DNA from: an uncultured Pseudomonadota bacterium
GTDB taxonomy: Bacteria; Pseudomonadota; Alphaproteobacteria; RUG11792
NCBI GenBank assembly: GCA_902784055.1
Contig: CACZTP010000008.1
Location: 1 to 35,420, forward strand
DNA length: 35,420 bases
Reading direction: 5' to 3'
This document shows positions 18,411 through 28,087 of the stretch, in pieces. A program made the position numbers and the translations under genes. Below the pieces are notes generated by a model. That model saw nothing but the letters and a program-made list of their open reading frames with translations, was not told where the DNA came from and did not search any database. The stretch's first letter is position 1. Each line of letters starts with the position of its first letter.

Positions 18411-19577
18411 TCAGTGTCGTTTTACGAGTTTATAAACTTTCTCAAATAACATAGCAAACATTCCGTGCCCAAATACATTACTTGACGTTGCTATTGGGTC
18501 AAATAATAGATATACAGTAATAAACGCAGTAACCATCTCTGTTGAAAAGCCACAGTTATCAATTAGAATTGGGGCAAAAACAAGAGCAGATCCTCCTGGA
18601 ATTCCTGCCGCAGCGAATTTTGCTATAACTCCTTTTATAGAAATAATAAGGTATTCACTTGGTGTAGGGTAGTGCATACCAAACGATATAATCATTGCAC
18701 AGGCAATAATAGGAATAGCAAAGCAGTCACCAAGCAAGTGCATATTGGCAACGGCAGGGACTACAAAACGAGCTATTTTAGGATCTTCAAGATTTTTTTC
18801 GCTCGCTGTTATCGTGCTTGGAATAGCTGCGGCACTTGACATACTTACAAGCCCTATAAAGACGCTTTCAACGAGGTTTTTGCATTTAGTAAAAGCTTCA
18901 CGCACATTAAATTTACATAAAGCTAAAGACACAAAAGCTATGTATCCATAGGCAAGAACAGCAACGAGACATAATATAACAGAGTAATCTTTTATTATTA
19001 ACGTTAAACAACCTTCGTATTGCATTTTAATTACAAAACCAAATATAAAAAATGGAAGTATACGACATACGACACGTTTGAGCAAAATATTAGCAAATAC
19101 ACTAGCGACCTTCCCAAAAAGAGTTATGTACGGGGATTTTATAAAATTATTAAAAAATGCAATTATTATCGCACTTAACAGTGCCCAGTCGTTTTTTACT
19201 ATAGTTGGGAATTGAATCACAAAAGCTGGATTTAATATATTATCCCGGGAAATTTCTGTAATTTTTAATGAAGAGTTAGAAAGTACTGGAGTTGCTAATA
19301 AATAAGATGTCCAAAACCCTGCAAAGTTAGATAGACAAACTAATGGAATTAATATTGCTACTACTCTAAAAGACTCTGATTGAAGTTCAGTTAATCCATA
19401 CAAAACAAATGAAAATATTATTAAAGGTAACAAGAATATTATTAATTCTTTGCATAGCATACTGACAGCAAGAGCGACTTCTTTAAAAGGCAAAGGAAAA
19501 TAATTGCCAAAAAATACAACAATCAATACCATTGTCATTAATAAAAACGGTATTGATGTTAAAAATTTAAAACGCAT
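18411..19577 (-). CDS. Dicarboxylate/amino acid:cation symporter (SDF family)
   Basis: A 388-residue inner-membrane carrier of the glutamate/dicarboxylate transporter family. Re-entrant loop 1 carries the Ser-rich SMSSAAAIPSTIT, re-entrant loop 2 AGIPGGSALVFAPIL, and the substrate/cation helix LFDPIATSSNVFGHGM in place of the usual D..RT..N.xGD. It would take up C4-dicarboxylates or acidic or neutral amino acids with sodium or protons, a common way for an intracellular bacterium to draw carbon from the host. The substrate cannot be set from sequence by eye. It lies between recA and the BI-1 gene with short gaps. Confidence 0.85.
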   Translation of the reverse strand: MRFKFLTSIPFLLMTMVLIVVFFGNYFPLPFKEVALAVSMLCKELIIFLLPLIIFSFVLYGLTELQSESFRVVAILIPLVCLSNFAGFWTSYLLATPVLSNSSLKITEISRDNILNPAFVIQFPTIVKNDWALLSAIIIAFFNNFIKSPYITLFGKVASVFANILLKRVVCRILPFFIFGFVIKMQYEGCLTLIIKDYSVILCLVAVLAYGYIAFVSLALCKFNVREAFTKCKNLVESVFIGLVSMSSAAAIPSTITASEKNLEDPKIARFVVPAVANMHLLGDCFAIPIIACAMIISFGMHYPTPSEYLIISIKGVIAKFAAAGIPGGSALVFAPILIDNCGFSTEMVTAFITVYLLFDPIATSSNVFGHGMFAMLFEKVYKLVKRH

Positions 19578-19624
19578 TGTGAGTTTATAGAATATTGTAG
19601 ATTAATATGATTATTGTACAACAC

Positions 19625-19643
19625 CGGAGTACGAAGTACTCCG
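19625..19643 (-). terminator. Hairpin after recA
   Basis: A perfect 8-bp stem CGGAGTAC with a 3-base loop, just after the recA stop on the minus strand. The T-run is weak (GTGTTGT), so it is a likely but imperfect terminator. Confidence 0.5.
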
Positions 19644-19650
19644 CGATATA

Positions 19651-20766
19651 TTATCGTTCAACATCTTCTGTTGTTTCAGTTGAATCTTCAACAATTCCAT
19701 TGCCTGAAGCAATATCTTCATCTGTAACTGCTACATTAGAAGATAATCCTACTCCGTTTATCATTTTGTCAGCAAACAATCCTGAATTTTCACGTATAAG
19801 GTGTTCTATTTCATTAGCGACTTTCGGATTGTTTTTTAAATACAACCGGGTAGCTTCCTTACCTTGTCCTATTTTGTCACCATTGTACGAATACCATGCC
19901 CCTGCCTTGTCTATAACACCTGCAGTGACACCTAAATCTATTAACTCACCAGCCTTTGAAATGCCTTCCCCATATAAAATGTCAAATTCAACCGTTCTGA
20001 ATGGAGGCGCGAGCTTATTTTTTACTACTTTAACCCGTGTTTGATTACCAAGCATTGCATCTTTATCTTTAATAGCCCCGATCCGTCGTATATCAAGTCT
20101 TATTGATGAATAAAACTTGAGAGCATTTCCACCAGTCGTTGTTTCTGGGTTTCCAAACATTACGCCTATTTTTTGCCTTATCTGGTTAATAAATATAACA
20201 AGGCAATTCGTTTTTGACGTAGAACCAGTTATTTTACGTAAAGCTTGGCTCATAAGGCGAGCCTGTAATCCCATGTGGGAATCACCCATATCACCTTCAA
20301 GTTCCGCTTTCGGTACTAATGCAGCAACACTGTCTACAACTAAAACATCTATAGCACTACTTCTAACTAAAGTGTCAGCAATTTCAAGAGCTTGTTCGCC
20401 TGAGTCAGGTTGAGATATAACCAAGTTATCTATGTTTATGTTTAGCTTCTTTGCGTATACAGGATCTAGTGCGTGTTCTGCATCTATGAATGCACATGTT
20501 CCACCTGCTTTTTGAGCATTCGCTACAACATGTAAGGCAAGGGTTGTTTTTCCAGAAGATTCTGGACCATATATTTCAACAATTCTCCCCTTAGGAAAAC
20601 CGCCAATTCCAAGCGCTATATCTAGACCTAGAGATCCAGTTGAATAAGTTTCAACCTGTATTACATCTCGTTGCCCAAGTCTCATAACTGAGCCACGTCC
20701 AAACTGTTTTTCTATCTGCTGTAAAGCGGCATCTAATGCCTTTGATTTGTTGTCGCCTGACGCCAT
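19651..20766 (-). CDS. recA: Recombinase RecA
   Basis: RecA forms the ATP-dependent filament on single-stranded DNA for recombination and repair. The 371-residue protein has Walker [10 protein letters not shown], the L1 region [21 protein letters not shown]2 [20 protein letters not shown] and an acidic C-terminal tail. The ATG at 20766 is chosen because GAGG stands six bases before it; the ATG six bases upstream would have no spacing to a ribosome site. I found no GTTC-N7-GTTC or GAAC-N7-GAAC alphaproteobacterial SOS box upstream. Confidence 0.97.
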   Translation of the reverse strand: MASGDNKSKALDAALQQIEKQFGRGSVMRLGQRDVIQVETYSTGSLGLDIALGIGGFPKGRIVEIYGPESSGKTTLALHVVANAQKAGGTCAFIDAEHALDPVYAKKLNINIDNLVISQPDSGEQALEIADTLVRSSAIDVLVVDSVAALVPKAELEGDMGDSHMGLQARLMSQALRKITGSTSKTNCLVIFINQIRQKIGVMFGNPETTTGGNALKFYSSIRLDIRRIGAIKDKDAMLGNQTRVKVVKNKLAPPFRTVEFDILYGEGISKAGELIDLGVTAGVIDKAGAWYSYNGDKIGQGKEATRLYLKNNPKVANEIEHLIRENSGLFADKMINGVGLSSNVAVTDEDIASGNGIVEDSTETTEDVER

Positions 20767-20797
20767 TTGCATCCTCGAATGATTTGTTTACACACTA

Positions 20798-20826
20798 ATT
20801 CTACCCCGGAGCATTATGCTGTTCAA
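20798..20826 (-). promoter_or_regulatory. Putative promoter of recA
   Basis: Minus-strand TTGAAC (20821-20826), 17 bases, TAGAAT (20798-20803), about 30 bases upstream of the recA start. No SOS operator overlaps it. Confidence 0.55.
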
Positions 20827-20955
20827 ACTATCAAAAAATAACGTGGTACACTAGTCAGTGTGCGGATGGAAAAGTCTTTACGGCTTTGTCTAATTGATTT
20901 CTTTAATATCAATTTCCTCCTTTCTTTCTTCCATTTGCACGCAATTGAGAAAACT

Positions 20956-21537
20956 TTATTTTGAAAATTTCGTTATTACAAAACCTTCTTTAAATAAATC
21001 TTTTAAACGTTCTTGCCAGGTTTTATTATCTTTACTAACGTCTATTTTTTTTAGATTATGTTCTTTTTGAAAAACCTCTGAAAGTTTTGTAATTTTTTCC
21101 GAAAGCTCCAAAATATCTTTTTTTAGTTGTGTAACTTCGTTAGTGTATTGTTGTGCGTCTGCATTAAAATGCTTAGTTACATTCTTGGATATTATTACTT
21201 TCTCTAATTCATTGGTTCGTTCTCTCACTGTATCAAATTGGGCAGGCAAACCTTTCAATTTTTCTATATTTTTTTCCAATTTGTCGATACGTGAATTTAG
21301 AGTATTAACTTGTTCGCTTATTTTCCTTACTGACCACCAGATATTGGTCTCATGAATATAAAACTGACCAAATAATACATACCCAAATACAGATATACTG
21401 AGGACAAAAATACATAAAGTAGCAAAAAGCTTTTTATGTAAATTATTGTAACAACAAGGTTTTAAACCATTTAGATTAGTTGGCTCTAGTGATTTAGGGC
21501 TAAAACCATTATTTGCTGTAGTTTTTTTTGAACTCAA
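20956..21537 (-). CDS. Unknown single-pass membrane protein with coiled coil
   Basis: I do not recognise this 193-residue protein. A Ser/Lys-rich cytoplasmic N-terminus (about 33 residues) precedes one membrane helix (about residues 36-58, FATLCIFVLSISVFGYVLFG). A long periplasmic heptad region follows (about 68-165, LNSRIDKLEKNIEKLK and LKKDILELSEKITKLSE). The C-terminus WQERLKDLFKEGFVITK resembles the end of mitofilin-like or other alphaproteobacterial envelope proteins, but that is only an impression. The start is three bases after the yebC stop, so it is probably co-transcribed with yebC. Confidence 0.7.
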   Translation of the reverse strand: MSSKKTTANNGFSPKSLEPTNLNGLKPCCYNNLHKKLFATLCIFVLSISVFGYVLFGQFYIHETNIWWSVRKISEQVNTLNSRIDKLEKNIEKLKGLPAQFDTVRERTNELEKVIISKNVTKHFNADAQQYTNEVTQLKKDILELSEKITKLSEVFQKEHNLKKIDVSKDNKTWQERLKDLFKEGFVITKFSK

Positions 21538-21540
21538 CAG

Positions 21541-22257
21541 TTACTCCATGTTCGTATAGACTTTTTGAACATCGTCATTATCTTCTAAAAGATCTATCAT
21601 TTTGGTTAATGATGTTTTTGTGTCATCAGAGACAGTTACACAGTCCCGAGGTAACCAAATCAAACCCGATTCAATAGGATCTCCAAATTTGGCAATAAAC
21701 TTTTCACGTAATGCAGAAAATGTTTCGACGGAAGATAAGACCTCTATGCAGTCATCAAACTCTTCAACGTTGTCGGCATCACTATCAATTGCAAATTCAA
21801 ATATCTTTTCAAAGTCTCCTATCGATTTGTTGTAAACAAGGTGACCTTTTTTTTCAAACGAAAAAGCAACGCTCCCTTGTTCTCCTAGGTTACCACCGAA
21901 CTTTGAAAAGACTGAACGGACATCGGAGGCTGTGCGGTTACGATTATCAGTAAGGCATTCAACTATTATTGCAACCCCACCTGGTCCATATCCTTCATAT
22001 CTCACATCATCATAGTTTGTGTCACTATCAGTCGTTGATGCTTTAGCAATTGCTCTTTCTATATTATCTTTCGGCATGTTGTTTTCGCGAGCTGTAGCTA
22101 AGGCAGCACGTAAACGCGGATTTGATGAGGCGTCTGCCCCTCCTGTCTTTGTTGCAACTGTTATTTCTCTAGCTATTTTTGCGAATATTTTGGCACGTTT
22201 AGCATCCTGTGCGCCCTTACGGAACATAATGTTATGAAACTGTGAATGTCCTGACAT
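21541..22257 (-). CDS. yebC: YebC/PmpR family regulator or translation factor
   Basis: A full-length (238 residues) cytoplasmic protein of the YebC/TACO1 family. The N-terminus MSGHSQFHNIMFRKGAQDAK and the block NPRLRAALATARENNMPKDN are diagnostic, as is YEGYGPGGVAIIVECLTDNR. Members act as DNA-binding regulators or help ribosomes through difficult proline stretches. It heads a short minus-strand unit with the unknown coiled-coil protein. In many proteobacteria yebC neighbours the ruv genes, which are not seen here. Confidence 0.94.
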   Translation of the reverse strand: MSGHSQFHNIMFRKGAQDAKRAKIFAKIAREITVATKTGGADASSNPRLRAALATARENNMPKDNIERAIAKASTTDSDTNYDDVRYEGYGPGGVAIIVECLTDNRNRTASDVRSVFSKFGGNLGEQGSVAFSFEKKGHLVYNKSIGDFEKIFEFAIDSDADNVEEFDDCIEVLSSVETFSALREKFIAKFGDPIESGLIWLPRDCVTVSDDTKTSLTKMIDLLEDNDDVQKVYTNME

Positions 22258-22286
22258 GTTAACTACTTAATATTTTTCCTAACAAG

Positions 22287-22316
22287 ATGTTACCAGTTTA
22301 ACAATATATAGTCCAA
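22287..22316 (-). promoter_or_regulatory. Putative promoter of yebC
   Basis: Minus-strand TTGGAC (22311-22316), 18 bases, TAACAT (22287-22292), 30 bases before the yebC start. Confidence 0.45.
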
Positions 22317-22406
22317 GCCTACATACGAGTATAAGTTAACAAATTAACCAAATGTTTATAATTATAAATTAGTTTATTTATTAAGAAGAGTAAAATAGCT
22401 ACATAT

Positions 22407-22802
22407 ATGACCACATATAAAAATATAAAATATACGGATAACGATAATCAAGGAGTACTAATAGGGCAAAAACTAAAAACACGAAGAAAACTTATGAAGT
22501 TAACACAAAAACAACTAGCCGACGCTGTGGGCGTCACATTTCAACAAATACAAAAATATGAGGCGGGTATAAATAAAATATCGTTACAGTTGCTTATTAA
22601 GTTTTGCAAAATATTACATTGTAATATTAATTATTTTTTGGACGAGCCAAGTTTATCTGATGTATCTGTTATACCTTCTATACAAAATAATATGGAAGAA
22701 GATCTTTTACTCGCTTTTAGAAATATAAAAAATATAAAAATAAAAAACGCTATTTTGGAATTAATAAAGCAACTTGGTAGCAAGTGTTCTTGCTCCGTTT
22801 AA
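22407..22802 (+). CDS. XRE-family helix-turn-helix regulator
   Basis: A 131-residue DNA-binding protein. Residues 16-72 form a Cro/C1-type domain: LKTRRKLMKLTQKQLADAVG, then VTFQQIQKYEAGINKIS and LLIKFCKILHCNINYFLDE. This form, with a short N-terminal extension and an acidic/Leu-rich tail, is common as a single-domain regulator in alphaproteobacteria. It is divergent from yebC and is followed by the SH3 gene on the same strand. Its targets are not known. Confidence 0.85.
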   Translation: MTTYKNIKYTDNDNQGVLIGQKLKTRRKLMKLTQKQLADAVGVTFQQIQKYEAGINKISLQLLIKFCKILHCNINYFLDEPSLSDVSVIPSIQNNMEEDLLLAFRNIKNIKIKNAILELIKQLGSKCSCSV

Positions 22803-22862
22803 CATTGTTTTGATAAATTTTTATAAGGAGGTGTCCGTAATTAAATATCTGAAATTTATCAA

Positions 22863-23375
22863 ATGAACGTTTTTTGTATTCCAATATGCCTTGTACTATC
22901 ATTTTTTGCTCTATCAAATATCGACTGCGATGCAAAAATAACAAGTTGTTTATGTAAACCATATTTTGCTTCGATTAAGGTATCCTCTGCAAATTTACGC
23001 CTAGGACCAGGACGAGAATACAAAGTGAAAATAAAGTACACAATGAAAGGAATTCCCGTATTAATTAATGCTAAGTATGATCATTGGAGGCGAATAGTTG
23101 ATCCTGATGGAACTGAAGGATGGTTACACAAAAACCAACTTTCAACAAAAAGACATGTAATGACAATTAAAAACGACGTTTTTCTCATGTCGGGCACAAA
23201 AGAAAAAGCAAAAGTATTGGCAAAAATAAGTAAAAACGTTACAATGGACTTAAAAGAGATCCGAGGTAATTGGTGCAAAGTAAGTTGTAAATATAATAAC
23301 AAAAAATTTTCGGGGTGGGTAAAAAAATCTGACATATTCGGAACATTTAATGACGAGTTAGGCAAGTGCAAATAA
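22863..23375 (+). CDS. Exported SH3-domain protein (DUF1058-like)
   Basis: A 170-residue secreted or periplasmic protein. Residues 1-24 are a signal peptide (CIPICLVLSFFALSNIDCDA). Two bacterial SH3-like repeats follow: SANLRLGPGREYKVKIKYTM with DHWRRIVDPDGTEGWLHKNQL, and a second ending NWCKVSCKYNNKKFSGWVKK. The layout matches the alphaproteobacterial DUF1058 family, whose SH3 modules probably bind peptidoglycan. It lies 60 bases after the XRE gene. Confidence 0.85.
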   Translation: MNVFCIPICLVLSFFALSNIDCDAKITSCLCKPYFASIKVSSANLRLGPGREYKVKIKYTMKGIPVLINAKYDHWRRIVDPDGTEGWLHKNQLSTKRHVMTIKNDVFLMSGTKEKAKVLAKISKNVTMDLKEIRGNWCKVSCKYNNKKFSGWVKKSDIFGTFNDELGKCK

Positions 23376-23381
23376 TCACGC

Positions 23382-23424
23382 ATTTCTCAATTACAAAGTA
23401 ACTCAGCTATTACATTTGAGAAAT
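23382..23424. other. Inverted repeat after the SH3 gene
   Basis: ATTTCTCAA (23382-23390) and its exact complement TTGAGAAAT (23416-23424) flank 25 bases. It begins six bases after the SH3 stop and could be a transcript-end structure, though no T-run follows. Confidence 0.4.
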
Positions 23425-23627
23425 AACTTTGAGTCCTTTAGAGGCAATGCAGGCAGTATAGCATGTATTGTGTATAAAATAAGCTGAACGTCGCATAAAT
23501 TTTTATTTTGTGTTGTATATAGATAATCTTTTGTAACGAAGATACGTTTTCTTAGGCTTTTTTGAGATTTTTATACAATGTAGCATATTAACCTGGTTGT
23601 AGGTTTGATTTATTCTTCACAAAAAGT

Positions 23628-25178
23628 ATGAACAACTCGCGCCACCTTTTTCCAAAATTTCTTCTTTCAGCATCAGTCGCAATCGGAAACATTTTATGCA
23701 TGGAACCGCTAAAAACTTCTGATAGCAAATTAAACGATGCACTTAAAGAGATTTCAACAACTAACCAGGAAACGAGAGCGTTTACAGAAGTAAAAAATGA
23801 AATAAATTTCACAATCGCAAGTGATAAATCAGGGCTCATATTAAATAATAGTAAAAAAAACAATATACTAATAAAAACGAAACTTAAAACACACAGTATT
23901 TCTGGCAATAATAAGATCGAAAACAATAGCAATCAGCGATTACTGGAAGTACTTACAAGCGCAAAGCTTGATTTATTGACAAAACTTAAATCGACAAGAA
24001 TCTTTCAAAATTCAAAACTAATAGATATTAAAAATATCGTTCGAAATTTAAATAAGAGAGAAACCGTATTATTAAACAACTCTCCAGAAACATTGAAGTA
24101 TGGAGCATTTAGTAAAATTGATATCCCGCTCAAAATTAATTTAAGGAAATCAGGACTCAATTCTTTTGTTTTTCCTAAATCAGTTTCAGGAGAGCTAAAC
24201 AAAATAACTTCATTTATTATGGGGAATACAAAACACAAACTGAGTAAATACTGGCGAGTACATTATTCTAACTATGATTGGCTAGCTCCATCGCTATATT
24301 TTACGCCATTACCGAAATTGCTTGCATCCAAAGAACTGTTTTTATCAGATAAGGATTTATCACTTTTTATGACGTGTATTAAAACAGATTTGCAAGTAAA
24401 TCCATATGCTCGTGGAATAGATGTCCCACTAAATACATGTATGTTGTTTGATTATTTTGCAAAATGCAATAACTATAACAGTAATGCTATCAAGAAAATT
24501 GAGGCTTACCAAAAATATCTTTCTTATAAAGAAAATTTAACTTTAACATTTCAATTATTGTCGGTGTATTTACAGAAACATTTACATGGAGAGTATAAAG
24601 ATTATGTAACTTTACTTGCTGTAGATGCACTCTTTAATATTGATGGCAACGATATAAAAAAAATATTTAAAGAGGGTTACTATAACAAACATAATAAATA
24701 CCCAAACATATTTCAATACCTTTTACGAAAACAAGTATCTCTGTCATCAGGATATAATAACGATGTTAGAAGTTTTGCTTCTTCTATACTAAATACTTAC
24801 ATAATTTATAATTCTTTCAATAATTCACATGTAACTACAGTTAATCAAATGTTACGCACTACTGCATATATTCCGATCCTTGCAACTCTCAGATTTATGA
24901 AGAAAAAATTAAAAACAGCAAAAATAGAAAAACAGAAAAATGATAAAATATCTGAAATTTTTATAAAATGTATGAATATCGGGAACTATAAATTATCCCG
25001 TCATGAATTATATAATTACAAACAATCTGATAAAGTTTGTTTTCCTCTGCATGTGTTAATGTACATTGATACATACGACATATTTAATCTTTATAGTGTT
25101 TTAAAGATTCCAGTTACACTGTTCAAAAAAGTGGGAAGTATTTTTGATCTCAAATCTCAATATCAAGCGCTCGTCTAG
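23628..25178 (+). CDS. Exported protein of unknown function
   Basis: I do not recognise this 516-residue protein. The N-terminus MNNSRHLFPKFLLSASVAIG with hydrophobic residues to about 24 looks like a signal peptide. The rest is hydrophilic, Lys/Asn-rich and mainly helical, with no catalytic motif I can name; a short basic region KKKLKTAKIEKQKNDK lies around 425-440. Its own terminator follows, so it is a single-gene unit. The size, export signal and lack of known homology resemble the other orphan exported proteins of the window, and a role at the host interface is a guess. Confidence 0.7.
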   Translation: MNNSRHLFPKFLLSASVAIGNILCMEPLKTSDSKLNDALKEISTTNQETRAFTEVKNEINFTIASDKSGLILNNSKKNNILIKTKLKTHSISGNNKIENNSNQRLLEVLTSAKLDLLTKLKSTRIFQNSKLIDIKNIVRNLNKRETVLLNNSPETLKYGAFSKIDIPLKINLRKSGLNSFVFPKSVSGELNKITSFIMGNTKHKLSKYWRVHYSNYDWLAPSLYFTPLPKLLASKELFLSDKDLSLFMTCIKTDLQVNPYARGIDVPLNTCMLFDYFAKCNNYNSNAIKKIEAYQKYLSYKENLTLTFQLLSVYLQKHLHGEYKDYVTLLAVDALFNIDGNDIKKIFKEGYYNKHNKYPNIFQYLLRKQVSLSSGYNNDVRSFASSILNTYIIYNSFNNSHVTTVNQMLRTTAYIPILATLRFMKKKLKTAKIEKQKNDKISEIFIKCMNIGNYKLSRHELYNYKQSDKVCFPLHVLMYIDTYDIFNLYSVLKIPVTLFKKVGSIFDLKSQYQALV

Positions 25179-25207
25179 TAGTAAGTGCTCGTATATATTG
25201 TCAGCTA

Positions 25208-25244
25208 ATGGCGCTCTCGTCGAAGTAGCGCCATAATTGTTTTT
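25208..25244 (+). terminator. Rho-independent terminator of the 516-residue gene
   Basis: ATGGCGCT (25208-25215), an 11-base loop, AGCGCCAT (25227-25234), then AATTGTTTTT. Confidence 0.85.
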
Positions 25245-25657
25245 ACCTACAAACCCCTATTTGAACAAAGACGCTTTGATTATCTCTGCTACGTGTTTTA
25301 TATTAATACTAGTTAAATACTATTTTATTTATTTTTAACAAAAAAGTTTTTTATAAAATTGGAGTATTCGTAGACTACGAGATAGCAAACGCATTTGTGT
25401 AATATGTACATTTTTTTCGTTCGCTAGATCGGACGTTATCCAGCGTAATCGCTTTTATCGGGCATTGGATAACGTTAATTAACCGTCTTGTTTCGTCTAA
25501 TATTATTGTTTGCGCTTCTTCAATGGCTTTTAAAGCATTAATTATTTTGTATTTATTAAAAATCCTAACAATTGTTCATATCATTGGTGGTACTACATTC
25601 CGGTAGTACCACAATCTCTGTTTTTAAAAACAAAATAAAAGAAGAATTCTATCCCAA
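25245..25657. other. Intergenic stretch with two inverted repeats
   Basis: No gene seen. It contains ACGTTATCCA/TGGATAACGT (25433-25442 and 25466-25475, 10 bp) and the terminator-like hairpin GTGGTACTAC/GTAGTACCAC (25587-25596 and 25603-25612). The second is followed by TCTCTGTTTTT on the plus strand. It separates two converging genes. Confidence 0.6.
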
Positions 25658-28087
25658 TTATTCATAGAAGTATAAGTTAAAATAATGATCAGAGATATAA
25701 TCTCCTTGTATGCCAGGTATTTGTTCATTATTTTGATCGTTCTCGTTATGAACAGCTTCTTCGTTATAGAGTTGTTCATTAATTGCAAGGCTTTCAGTTA
25801 AAACCATGTTGTCTTGATTGTTGTTTGCTTCGTTGTCTAAACGTTCGAATTCATTATTAATTTCATTCATTACAGCCCTGTCTTCTTCTAAATTTTCTAA
25901 ATTATCTTCAATTTGTCCATTATCACGTATATTGTTATAGTAATTTTCAAACTCTCTCAAACTAATATGACCATCAAAATCTATGGGCGCCTTTCCGGCG
26001 TTCTGAAGCTCACTTAGTTGTGTTATTAAATCACGAAGGGCACTTTTTTTATTCATATTCAACTCAACATTTATATTATCGTCAGATCCTGCTATATCCA
26101 TAATTGTTAAAATATTGTTATACAATTCATCTGTATTTTTTACACTAGGACACTCATTAATCAAAATAGTATCTACTAATAAATTAAATATACGTTTTCC
26201 ACCATCATTTGTTTTATTGAATACATCTCGGAATGCGTTATCCCAATCAATATTTGTCTTTCCGATAGTTTTATCTTCGGATAAAATTTCCCAAATACTT
26301 GGGTCGGGATTTCCGTCAAAACCTTGTGGAGCTTTTTTCTCTCTAATTAATTCATTCAGCTTAAGGGAGCCTCGAATTGTATCAAGTTCAACCTCAATAT
26401 CATTCCAATTTCTGAGATTAGGGCACTTATCAATTATTGGTCGAAACAGTCCGTCTATTGCAAATACATGTTCTCCTTTATCGTTTCTACTTTTAAACAC
26501 ATCATAAAAAGATTTTATCCACTCTGTAGTGCCTTCTGGAGCCTTTATTTCTTTCCACTCGTCACTATCTTCAGGCAGTACAACATTCGCATCTTCTTGA
26601 TTTTGTCCATCTTTTTGCACCGTTTCCTTTTCTAAATCGTCGGTGACTCTCTTATGATTAACTCGAAGTTCTTCTAGTTTTTGCTCAATTACGGAAAGTT
26701 TTGTTTCGTATTCTGAGTTATCATCTGTTTTGACATTGTTACTTGCATATGTCTTAATTACTTTAATGAATTCATCTGTTCCATTAGGCAAATCAATATT
26801 ATACATTTTCAGAAACACAGGCAAACTTTCGGGTACTTCCCCTTTCATTTCCACGTATTTCTTATATGAAGAATACACATTCGTCATGTTAGACAGTAAA
26901 CTGTCGCTAAAAAATATCTCTTTAAATCTAATTGCCTTTATAAATGCATAAGCAGATATCTTTACTTGCGGACTTAAGAAGGAGTCCCAACAATTTTGAA
27001 TCCAATATTTGTAGCTATCAGAAACATCCATTGTGTTTAGGAATTTTTGAGGTGAAAATAGTATTTCACGCGTTCCATCTTCTTTAACTTCAACAACTTC
27101 TCTGTAAATGACACCTAACCCCAAGCCCCAAGTTTTCAATAAATGGCTCGTAATTTCCGAGCTCAATAAATCTAAAAATTTCACACCTTGTTTATTTTTA
27201 AAGATTTGAATTGTTTTCGCAAAATCTACAATCTTTGTATACGCTACACTCATTGATATAGTTTTCAAAGTATTAAACACTTTGCCACGACTTTTTTTTC
27301 GAAAATAATTGATGAAGTCTTCGCCTAACTCTCCGTATTTGTCAAATACCGCATTGACTCTTTCTTCCTCATTTTTCACATGTCCACCGATGCCTACAGT
27401 TCTAACATCGTTTGCATTCTGAATTGGTAATAGTAAGTCAAATAGCTGTTTATTACAAGAAACCATAGAGCATTCATCGAACGTAACAATATCAGTATCA
27501 TTCAAATCAACATAACAGTTATACATTGTTTCAATCTGTTTTGTTGCGCTGGTAGTTAAATCATCCATGTCTAAGAACAACCATCCAGATACCATTTTTA
27601 TTACATTTGGATAAGTTTTTATAATTTTTTCTATGGCTTCTTTGTCTCCTTGTCCATATTCACTATCGATATACCGATTGAAGTATTTTTTTTCATATTC
27701 AATATTCGAGTGCATACTAAATAAAAACTTCACAATAGAATAAATACGATTTAGAGCATTAATATTTTGGATTGCCTGATCTCCATTGCCATCAAAAATT
27801 TTGAAATACTTTTTTGTTATATCAAGTCTTTTTTTATTAAACGTTTCATCTGTCGCGTTTTTTATTTCATAAAACTCTTCATTTGAGCATTCTTCTTCTA
27901 GATTCTTTAGATGTATTTCAATTTCTTGCAATTCTGGTAAATTACAAATGTCGTTAAGAGAACAGCCAATATCTAGTTCCAAACTGTCCATTGCGTTCAT
28001 TGCATTTATATACTCAGATCGATACTGCGCTGGGACTGTTTCCAAAATGGATCGCTTACGAATTCTGTCGTTATCTGAAATCTGCAT
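25658..28087 (-). CDS. Large orphan protein with two internal repeats
   Basis: I do not recognise this 809-residue, strongly acidic, mostly helical protein. No signal peptide or membrane helix is seen. A heptad region at about 456-492 precedes two related modules of roughly 80-95 residues (515-593 and 611-707). Both follow the plan W..(A/S)F.DVF..NDKGE/GGK..F, then CPNLRN or CPSVKN, and end KAPQGFDG or KAPIDFDG. The C-terminus is Asn/Glu-rich. The frame is open upstream of the ATG as GGNGPELAPNTNEIKV, which suggests the protein originally continued into the ORF before it. It is downstream of mnmA on the same strand. A eukaryote-directed or structural role is possible but not shown. Confidence 0.65.
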   Translation of the reverse strand: MQISDNDRIRKRSILETVPAQYRSEYINAMNAMDSLELDIGCSLNDICNLPELQEIEIHLKNLEEECSNEEFYEIKNATDETFNKKRLDITKKYFKIFDGNGDQAIQNINALNRIYSIVKFLFSMHSNIEYEKKYFNRYIDSEYGQGDKEAIEKIIKTYPNVIKMVSGWLFLDMDDLTTSATKQIETMYNCYVDLNDTDIVTFDECSMVSCNKQLFDLLLPIQNANDVRTVGIGGHVKNEEERVNAVFDKYGELGEDFINYFRKKSRGKVFNTLKTISMSVAYTKIVDFAKTIQIFKNKQGVKFLDLLSSEITSHLLKTWGLGLGVIYREVVEVKEDGTREILFSPQKFLNTMDVSDSYKYWIQNCWDSFLSPQVKISAYAFIKAIRFKEIFFSDSLLSNMTNVYSSYKKYVEMKGEVPESLPVFLKMYNIDLPNGTDEFIKVIKTYASNNVKTDDNSEYETKLSVIEQKLEELRVNHKRVTDDLEKETVQKDGQNQEDANVVLPEDSDEWKEIKAPEGTTEWIKSFYDVFKSRNDKGEHVFAIDGLFRPIIDKCPNLRNWNDIEVELDTIRGSLKLNELIREKKAPQGFDGNPDPSIWEILSEDKTIGKTNIDWDNAFRDVFNKTNDGGKRIFNLLVDTILINECPSVKNTDELYNNILTIMDIAGSDDNINVELNMNKKSALRDLITQLSELQNAGKAPIDFDGHISLREFENYYNNIRDNGQIEDNLENLEEDRAVMNEINNEFERLDNEANNNQDNMVLTESLAINEQLYNEEAVHNENDQNNEQIPGIQGDYISDHYFNLYFYE

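Noticed and set aside
20773-20870. SOS operator upstream of recA
   Set aside because: No GTTC-N7-GTTC or equivalent spacing is present.
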